Source: Lachnospiraceae bacterium | GTDB taxonomy: Bacteria > Bacillota > Clostridia > Lachnospirales > Lachnospiraceae | DNA length: 5,258 nucleotides | NCBI GenBank assembly: GCA_900770535.1 | Contig: CAAHDV010000180.1 | Location: 1 to 5,258, forward strand | Reading direction: 5' to 3' | Part shown: positions 1 to 4,311 of the stretch, one piece after another | How the letters are laid out: each line of letters starts with the position of its first letter | Position numbering within the stretch: the stretch's first letter is position 1 | Made by a program: the position numbers and the translations under genes | Notes under the pieces: model-generated | Told to the model about the DNA's origin: nothing | What the model saw: the letters and a program-made list of their open reading frames with translations, nothing else | Database searches by the model: none

Positions 1-187
1 CGACACCCAGGGCAATACAGATCAGGATCAGTACAATGGCACTGACTTTATAAAAGTAATTGGCAATAAAAGCTGCAATCATAATGAAAATAGACAGGTA
101 CTGTTTTTCTTTTACAATACCGGATGCCATGCGAAAGCTGACTTCCATAATAACTGCCCCTACGCCTGACTGCATGCCATTTAAAGA
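1..187 (-). pseudogene. Probable remnant of a ChrA-family chromate transporter (C-terminal part only), running off the left edge
   Basis: Reading the minus strand from about 187 gives an open frame with LNG-MQSGVGAVIMEVSF near its start, then a short basic stretch (VKEK), then two hydrophobic segments up to the window edge. This resembles the distal third of a ChrA-family (CHR) half-protein: a G-x-Q-x-G-x-x-A-V-I segment followed by membrane helices. CHR half-proteins normally have about 115 residues before this point, including their FGGG and PGP motifs. Here only about 40 bases separate it from the rpsT terminator, so the front part cannot be present. No ribosome binding site precedes the in-frame ATG at 175-173. 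I infer a 5'-truncated gene. The family call rests on remembered sequence pattern, not on a search. The right boundary is approximate, and the frame is still open at base 1. It could instead be a short unrelated membrane protein. Confidence 0.5.
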
Positions 188-226
188 AAAAACGTGAAAA
201 TGCACAAAACATAATCGATATATAAC

Positions 227-268
227 AAAAAAGCTCCGGTTCCACACACCCAGGAACCGAAGCTTTTT
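227..268 (-). terminator. Factor-independent terminator of rpsT
   Basis: Inverted repeat with arms 231-243 and 253-265 around a 9-base loop. The inner seven pairs are CGGTTCC/GGAACCG. Position 236/260 is a C-A mismatch on the plus strand but a G-U wobble in minus-strand RNA. With the A/T flanks the stem extends further. On the minus strand the stem is followed by a run of six T (232-227). It lies 31 bases beyond the rpsT stop codon. A run of five T follows the stem on the plus strand (264-268), so it may also work weakly the other way. The better pairing and longer T run favour the minus strand. Confidence 0.88.
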
Positions 269-298
269 ATAATCATTTATAATATTCCAGTCTTATGA

Positions 299-562
299 TT
301 AAGCCATTGCGTTTACAGCTTTAGAGAGGCGGGAAACCTTTCTGGAAGCGGTATTCTTGTGGTATACACCCTTGGTGCAAGCCTTATCGATCTCGGAAAT
401 AGCAGCAACTAAAGCGGTCTGTGCAGCAGCCTTATCAGCAGCGGTTACAGCAGCCTCTACCTTCTTGCAAGCGGTTTTCACTTTAGAACGGATAGCTTTG
501 TTTCTTGCAGCCTTGGTCTCGTTTACTAAGATTCTCTTTTTAGCAGATTTAATGTTAGCCAA
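299..562 (-). CDS. rpsT: 30S ribosomal protein S20
   Basis: Encodes the small-subunit protein S20, a primary 16S rRNA-binding protein that folds as a helical bundle. The 87-residue product is the usual length. It starts with the family signature ANIKSAKKR, is rich in Lys and Ala, and keeps the late YHKNTASRKVSRLSKAV block. The start chosen is the TTG at 562-560. It gives the canonical (M)ANIKS amino end and sits 8 bases after a GGAGG (575-571). The frame can be read five codons further upstream to another TTG at 577, but those codons are the Shine-Dalgarno itself. The gene is monocistronic, with its own promoter (657-685) and terminator (227-268), and is divergent from gpr. A UUG start is also used by E. 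coli rpsT, where weak initiation is part of S20 autoregulation. Whether S20 regulates itself here is not shown. Confidence 0.97.
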   Translation of the reverse strand: MANIKSAKKRILVNETKAARNKAIRSKVKTACKKVEAAVTAADKAAAQTALVAAISEIDKACTKGVYHKNTASRKVSRLSKAVNAMA

Positions 563-570
563 TCTGGGCA

Positions 571-575
571 CCTCC
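571..575 (-). promoter_or_regulatory. Ribosome binding site that fixes the rpsT TTG start
   Basis: On the minus strand GGAGG (575-571) lies 8 bases before TTG at 562. This excludes the longer reading that begins at 577, because that reading would translate the binding site itself. Confidence 0.88.
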
Positions 576-622
576 AATTAAACAAAAATTTTATTCATAG
601 TCTTTGGTTTGCATCAAAGTCT

Positions 623-652
623 GGACACGGACAGTTCAATGTAAACATACTA
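623..652 (+). promoter_or_regulatory. Candidate sigma-G promoter for gpr
   Basis: CATACTA at 646-652 fits the forespore sigma-F/sigma-G -10 pattern (CATnnTA), and gpr is a forespore sigma-G gene in Bacillus. Eighteen bases upstream, GGACA (623-627) matches the -35 pattern GnATR only partly. The start site would be near 659, giving a leader of about 100 bases. The -10 match is good, the -35 is weak, and a 7-mer like this can occur by chance in AT-rich DNA. Confidence 0.35.
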
Positions 653-656
653 TTGC

Positions 657-685
657 ATTCTACCTAATCCGGCACAAAATGTCAA
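657..685 (-). promoter_or_regulatory. Sigma-A promoter of rpsT
   Basis: On the minus strand there is a perfect -35 TTGACA (685-680), a 17-base spacer, and a -10 TAGAAT (662-657) with five of six consensus bases. Transcription would begin near 650, leaving a leader of roughly 85-90 bases before the TTG start. The leader contains a small CTTTG/CAAAG inverted repeat (plus-strand 603-619), which may be only incidental. Confidence 0.82.
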
Positions 686-696
686 TACATAAATTG

Positions 697-718
697 CTTA
701 TTTTTGCGAAAAAATAAG
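697..718. repeat. Perfect 9-bp AT-rich inverted repeat with GCGA loop in the gpr leader
   Basis: CTTATTTTT (697-705) pairs completely with AAAAATAAG (710-718) around GCGA, a GNRA-type tetraloop in plus-strand RNA. It sits 44 bases before the gpr start and just upstream of the rpsT -35 box on the other strand. It has no T run after it, so it does not look like a terminator. It could be an RNA stem in the gpr leader, a protein-binding palindrome, or chance in an AT-rich gap. Confidence 0.5.
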
Positions 719-747
719 GGAAACGCAATGGCTGGGAAAACTGGAAA

Positions 748-752
748 AGAGG
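748..752 (+). promoter_or_regulatory. Ribosome binding site that decides the gpr start
   Basis: AGAGG at 748-752 is 9 bases before ATG at 762, a normal distance. It is only 3 bases before the in-frame TTG at 756, which is too close. The ATG is therefore preferred. Confidence 0.7.
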
Positions 753-761
753 TAATTGGAG

Positions 762-1835
762 ATGACAGACAGAGAAATGGAATGGAAGAAGGACATGCAA
801 TATAAGAAGGCAATGCCGCAGAAAAATCAGACTCTTGAAAATTATCCGGACTTTGAGGTTCGCACGGATCTTGCCGTGGAGGAGCAGGAACGCTTCCCGG
901 GGGACGGCGGGGAGGTTTCCGGTGTCTCGCTGCGAAAATGGCGGGAGAGCAATTCGGATATCCGCATGACGGAAGTGAAAATTCTGGATGAGCGCGGCGC
1001 CAGGACAATGGGAAAACCGGTTGGCACTTACCTGACACTGGAGGCCGACGCGCTGGCGAAAAAGGATGAGGGCTACCACGAGGAGGTGTCACGGGAGCTG
1101 GCCGGATATCTGCGGAAGCTGATTGATCAGATGACAGAAAAGGAGCGGGAAACAAAGATTCTGGCAGTAGGGCTGGGAAACGGCCAGGTAACGCCGGATG
1201 CGCTGGGGCCTAAGGTGCTTCGGAATTTGCAGGTGACAAGACATTTGAATGCGGAATATGGAACGGAATTTTGCAAAGAGCACGGGCTTCCGGTCTTAAG
1301 CGGCATTGTACCGGGGGTGATGGCCCAGACCGGCATGGAGACAGCGGAGATCCTGAGCGGAATTGTGCGTGAGACAAAGCCGGATCTTCTGATCGCGGTG
1401 GATGCGCTTGCTGCCCGCAGCATCCGGCGTCTGGGAACGACCATTCAGCTCACCGATACGGGGATTCATCCGGGCTCCGGAGTCGGAAACCACCGGCACA
1501 GCCTGACGAAGGAAAGCCTGGGAGTCCCGGTTCTGGCAGTGGGGGTGCCGACGGTCGTGAGCGCGGCGGCTATTGTGTACGATACCGTGGACACCATGAC
1601 ACAGACATTAAAAAAGAACCGGGCAACGGCAGGGCTTGCCCGTTATATGGAAGATCTGGAGCCGGAAGAGCAGTATCTTCTGATCCGGGAACTTCTGACA
1701 CCGGAATTCGGAAATCTCTATGTGACACCGCCGGATATCGATGAGACGATCGGAATTTTAAGCTTTACGATATCGGAGGGGATTCATGGTGCCATCTTTC
1801 CGCAAAAAAAGCCGGGAATAGATATAAAAGAATAA
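762..1835 (+). CDS. gpr: Germination protease GPR (spore endopeptidase, peptidase family A25)
   Basis: GPR is made in the forespore as an inactive zymogen, processes itself late in sporulation, and at germination cuts the small acid-soluble proteins that coat spore DNA. The 357-residue product is close to the usual length of about 370. Visible family blocks are VRTDLAVE at 33-40 (the region near which the zymogen cleaves itself), VGLGNGQVTPDALGP at about 136-150, AVDALAARS at 212-220 and DTGIHPGSGVGN at 232-243. D146 and D214 are the likely counterparts of the two essential aspartates (127 and 193 in B. megaterium numbering). The segment before VRTDLAVE is about 32 residues, roughly twice that of Bacillus, and rich in Lys, Glu and Met. 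An in-frame TTG at 756 would add two residues. The gene is divergent from rpsT. No terminator follows it, and the last base of its stop codon is the first base of the BirA operator. Confidence 0.96.
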   Translation: MTDREMEWKKDMQYKKAMPQKNQTLENYPDFEVRTDLAVEEQERFPGDGGEVSGVSLRKWRESNSDIRMTEVKILDERGARTMGKPVGTYLTLEADALAKKDEGYHEEVSRELAGYLRKLIDQMTEKERETKILAVGLGNGQVTPDALGPKVLRNLQVTRHLNAEYGTEFCKEHGLPVLSGIVPGVMAQTGMETAEILSGIVRETKPDLLIAVDALAARSIRRLGTTIQLTDTGIHPGSGVGNHRHSLTKESLGVPVLAVGVPTVVSAAAIVYDTVDTMTQTLKKNRATAGLARYMEDLEPEEQYLLIRELLTPEFGNLYVTPPDIDETIGILSFTISEGIHGAIFPQKKPGIDIKE

Positions 1836-1868
1836 TTGTAAACCGTAAAAATAAATTAGGTTGACAAT
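1835..1868 (+). promoter_or_regulatory. BirA operator (biotin repressor site)
   Basis: Half-sites ATTGTAAACC (1835-1844) and GGTTGACAAT (1859-1868) form an inverted repeat with a 14-base spacer and nine of ten positions complementary. This fits the Gram-positive BirA operator pattern (TTGTwAACC, 14-16 bases, GGTTnACAA). Biotinyl-AMP-loaded BirA dimers are expected to bind it. The right half covers the -35 box of the operon promoter, so binding should block RNA polymerase. The downstream gene bioY is a classic BirA target, which independently supports the call. birA itself is not in the window. Confidence 0.93.
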
Positions 1869-1889
1869 CGAAGGCGGCATTGTTATACT
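1861..1889 (+). promoter_or_regulatory. Sigma-A promoter of the biotin-linked operon
   Basis: Perfect -35 TTGACA (1861-1866), 17-base spacer and -10 TATACT (1884-1889, five of six consensus bases). Transcription should start near 1896, leaving a leader of about 54 bases before the first gene. The -35 lies inside the right BirA half-site. No riboswitch or attenuator structure is evident in the leader, so control appears to act at initiation. Confidence 0.9.
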
Positions 1890-1949
1890 GGGGACGTTTG
1901 CAGAAATCTGGCAGACAGGAACCATGAAAATAAACGGAGGAACACGGCA

Positions 1950-2564
1950 ATGAGACAGGAACGTCTGATGAACCTGGAGCGGGAATTGTCCGGCCTTGCG
2001 GGATACGAAGGCTGGATGATCGGAAAGTGCCGGTTTTTCTTTGGAGCGGAAACGGAACAGGCTGCAGTGCCGGGAGAGGCGGATGCGCGGGAGAAGAGCG
2101 CAAAGTTTAGGGTACTGCGGTCGGGCAGCCGCCTTGCGGAGGTGGAGATCCTGCGGCCGGCTGCAAATGACCGGCTTCTGGTAACGCTCATAGATCCGGT
2201 GCGTGAAACCGAAGCTAACGTGCAGCATGGCAGAATGGCAGAAAGTCCGCCGGACATAAAAGAAAAGCAGGAAAATGAGCCTGGTAGATGGTTTGTGGCG
2301 GAGCGGGCAGACGTGGATGCTTATCTGGAAGCTTCCGGGGATAACAATCCCATCCATCAGGACGCGCATGCGGTAGTGCCGGGATTTTTTATGGTAAACC
2401 GGATCGCGCGGGACTGCGGAGACTGCCGTGAGATTGCAGTGCGGTTTTATCATCCCCTGTATATAGGGGAAGCTGCAAGGCTTACAGTGGACAGAAGCGG
2501 AGAGAAGAAAAGCGCGGAACTTTTTACAGAGCAGGAGAAGATTCTTCAGATGATCTTTACTTAA
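1950..2564 (+). CDS. MaoC-like hot-dog dehydratase/hydratase, first gene of the BirA-controlled operon
   Basis: The C-terminal half carries the hydratase-2 signature, YLEASGDNNPIHQD at 125-138. D131 and H136 have the spacing of the catalytic Asp/His pair of (R)-specific enoyl-CoA hydratases such as PhaJ. A VPGFFMV stretch (143-149) and a typical hot-dog strand (FYHPLYIGEAARL, 166-178) follow. By family, such enzymes reversibly hydrate trans-2-enoyl thioesters to (R)-3-hydroxyacyl thioesters in the cytosol. The protein is 204 residues, longer than single-domain hydratases of about 140. The first 110 residues match no motif I know. They contain strand-like stretches (SAKFRVL, RLAEVEIL, RLLVTLIDPV) and could be a degenerate second hot-dog, followed by a charged linker near 95-112. 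The start is supported by GGAGG (1936-1940) 9 bases upstream. bioY begins 12 bases after the stop, so the two are probably co-transcribed. Substrate, chain length and CoA versus ACP preference are unknown. Confidence 0.8.
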   Translation: MRQERLMNLERELSGLAGYEGWMIGKCRFFFGAETEQAAVPGEADAREKSAKFRVLRSGSRLAEVEILRPAANDRLLVTLIDPVRETEANVQHGRMAESPPDIKEKQENEPGRWFVAERADVDAYLEASGDNNPIHQDAHAVVPGFFMVNRIARDCGDCREIAVRFYHPLYIGEAARLTVDRSGEKKSAELFTEQEKILQMIFT

Positions 2565-2576
2565 GAGGAAAGAAGT

Positions 2577-3125
2577 ATGAGTACAATGACGAAAACAGCG
2601 AAGAAAGAAACCATATGGACAACATTCGGGATTACGACCATGGCACTTATGACGACCATGCTGATCGTCTCCACCTACATAAAAATTCCGCTCCCATTTA
2701 CTTCCGCGAGCATTACTGCGCAGACACTGGTGGTGAATCTGATCGGCATGCTGTTTGCACCGCTTCAGATTGTTGCCATTATGGCAAGCTGGATCCTTTT
2801 GAGCGTGATGGGAATTGGCGGATCTCTTGGCAAGCTGCTTGGACCGGCCGGCGGATACCGTTATGGAAACGCAGTGGCAGCGATTCTCATTGCCCTGTTC
2901 TGCCGCAAGGTTAAGAATTTAAAGGCACAGACTGCCTTTCTGATCTTTGTCGGAATTCCGGTCATTTACCTGTTTGGCGCAGTGCAGATGAAGATTGTGA
3001 CAAATCAGCCGTGGCCGGCCATCATGGTGCAGGCGGTTCTGCCGTTTATTCCGCTGGATGTGGTAAAGTGCTTCGTGGCAGCAGGCCTGGCGAAGGTCCT
3101 GCGCCGTATTGTGCCTCAGTTTTAA
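2577..3125 (+). CDS. bioY: Biotin transporter substrate-binding subunit BioY
   Basis: BioY is the integral membrane S-component that captures biotin, alone or with an energy-coupling-factor module (EcfT plus two ATPases). The 182-residue protein is almost entirely hydrophobic, with about six membrane segments (roughly 16-34, 45-60, 62-80, 92-109, 116-138 and 146-174). Family motifs are IPLPFTSASITAQT (37-50), GPAGGYRYGN (89-98) and PFIPLDVVK (156-164), with D161 and K164 in the usual places. The segment between the third helix and GPAGGY is somewhat shorter than in many BioY proteins. No ECF ATPase or EcfT gene lies in the window, so it probably shares a general ECF module encoded elsewhere. 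GAGG at 2565-2568, directly after the preceding stop codon, is 8 bases before the ATG. The BirA operator ahead of the operon supports biotin-repressed expression. Confidence 0.95.
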   Translation: MSTMTKTAKKETIWTTFGITTMALMTTMLIVSTYIKIPLPFTSASITAQTLVVNLIGMLFAPLQIVAIMASWILLSVMGIGGSLGKLLGPAGGYRYGNAVAAILIALFCRKVKNLKAQTAFLIFVGIPVIYLFGAVQMKIVTNQPWPAIMVQAVLPFIPLDVVKCFVAAGLAKVLRRIVPQF

Positions 3126-3137
3126 AGGAGTGACAGA

Positions 3138-4277
3138 ATGGAAAAGGTATGGATCCTTGGAGGTCTGCGCAGCTTTATCGGTGTGAAAGACCGGATGTAC
3201 CGGAATGTACCGGCAGAGGTCCTGGGGGCAGAGGTGCTCAGGGCTGTCATTGAAAAATACCAGCTTGCGGAGCTTGATATCGACTTTATCATCGGCGGAA
3301 ACGCGGTGGGTGGGGGCGGAAATATGACTCGCCTGGCGGCATTGACTGCGGGCATTGATCAGCAGGTTCCGGCGGTAACCCTGGATCTGCAGTGTGGTTC
3401 TGCCCTGGAGGCAGTCACCCAGGCAGCAGCAAAGATTGAGAGTGGCCTGGCAGATTTGGTTCTTGCAGGCGGCATGGAAAGCTCATCCACCCAGCCACTC
3501 CGGATGTGGAATCCGAACCATCCGAACTATGAGAAGGACAAGGTCTGGACCGTGGCGCAGTTTGTACCGGGGCAGCAGGGTGAGCAGGTCATGCTGGAAG
3601 GAGCAGAGCGCACCGCAATATCGGAGCAGGTGAAGAAAGAAGAACAGGACTTCTGGGTGCTGGAGAGCCACCATCGGGCTGCAAAAGCCGCCCAGGAGGG
3701 AATTTTATCGGACATCCAGGTATCGGTGGCAGGAAGCCGGAAAGATGAGGGCATCCGCCCGTCCATGAGCCAGAAACTCATTGACCGCCTGCCTTATCTT
3801 CTGCCGGGCGGTTCCGTGATCCATGCGGCCAATGCCTGCCTCATGCACGATGGCGCGGCCTTTGTGGCGCTTTGCTCGGAAGAGTACGGAAAACGCCATA
3901 ACCTGACACCGGCTGCGGCACTGCGTTTTGGAACCGCTGTGGGCGGTGATCCCCTTATGAGTCCGAAAACCGCGGTTCTGGCGGTGAAAAAGCTGCTGAA
4001 AAAGACCGGGCTTGCTTATGAACAGATCGAAGCCTTTGAGGTAAATGAAGCCTTTGCGGTGATTGATGTGCTGTTTGAGCGGGCCTTCCCGGGAACGAGA
4101 GAACGCTACAACCGGTTTGGCGGCGCCCTGGCTTATGGACATCCTTATGGAGTTTCAGGAGCACTGCTTCTTCTGCATCTTTTGAAATCCCTGGAATCCT
4201 GCGACGGGCATTATGGCATCTGTTCCGTGGCGGCAGCTGGCGGCATCGGCAGCGCAATTCTGGTGGAGCGGATATAA
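3138..4277 (+). CDS. Thiolase-family protein (YhfS-like acyltransferase) lacking the second catalytic cysteine
   Basis: Thiolases join or split acyl-CoA and acetyl-CoA. The 379-residue length and motif order fit: LDLQCGSALEAV (82-93) with the nucleophile C86, AGGMESSS (110-117), VNEAFAV (302-308) with N303, and GHPYGVSGA (334-342) with H335. The C-terminal block normally reads C-x-G-G-G-x-G and supplies the proton-abstracting Cys. Here it reads AAAGGIG, so that Cys is A365 (codon 4230-4232). The nearest Cys, C362, is three residues earlier. Normal acetyl-CoA condensation is therefore doubtful; the protein may cleave, transfer or condense by another route. The segment around 226-243 also departs from the usual TAGNAS...DGAA pattern (HAANACLMHDGAA). 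AAGGAG (3125-3130), overlapping the bioY stop, is 7 bases before the ATG. The bioY neighbourhood and BirA control recall B. subtilis yhfS. I did not compare residues with YhfS, so whether it also lacks this Cys is unknown to me. Confidence 0.9.
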   Translation: MEKVWILGGLRSFIGVKDRMYRNVPAEVLGAEVLRAVIEKYQLAELDIDFIIGGNAVGGGGNMTRLAALTAGIDQQVPAVTLDLQCGSALEAVTQAAAKIESGLADLVLAGGMESSSTQPLRMWNPNHPNYEKDKVWTVAQFVPGQQGEQVMLEGAERTAISEQVKKEEQDFWVLESHHRAAKAAQEGILSDIQVSVAGSRKDEGIRPSMSQKLIDRLPYLLPGGSVIHAANACLMHDGAAFVALCSEEYGKRHNLTPAAALRFGTAVGGDPLMSPKTAVLAVKKLLKKTGLAYEQIEAFEVNEAFAVIDVLFERAFPGTRERYNRFGGALAYGHPYGVSGALLLLHLLKSLESCDGHYGICSVAAAGGIGSAILVERI

Positions 4278-4311
4278 AACACGTGGACAGATGTGGAAGA
4301 AGGCAAAGAAT

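Noticed and set aside
48..245. 65-codon minus-strand frame at the left edge
   Set aside because: It begins inside the rpsT terminator and lies in a different frame from the ChrA-like reading. Its Cys/Phe/Tyr-rich product shows no family pattern.
357..581. 74-codon plus-strand frame opposite rpsT
   Set aside because: Exact shadow of the Ala/Lys-rich S20 coding sequence, with no binding site of its own.
660..1155. Minus-strand frames of 139 and 157 codons opposite the start of gpr
   Set aside because: They are shadows of gpr and would also run through the rpsT promoter. Their compositions (Pro/Arg/Ser-rich) do not look like real proteins.
1924..1953. Nine-codon frame in the operon leader whose TGA overlaps the ATG of the MaoC-like gene
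   Set aside because: Its only upstream AGGA is 3 bases from the ATG, too close for good initiation, and it contains no run of regulatory codons. The GGAGG inside it serves the downstream start.
1758..2453. 231-codon minus-strand open frame opposite the MaoC-like gene
   Set aside because: It lies wholly opposite well-supported plus-strand signals, has no recognisable motif or binding site, and its product is rich in Arg, Pro, Ser and His, as antisense shadows of such genes are.
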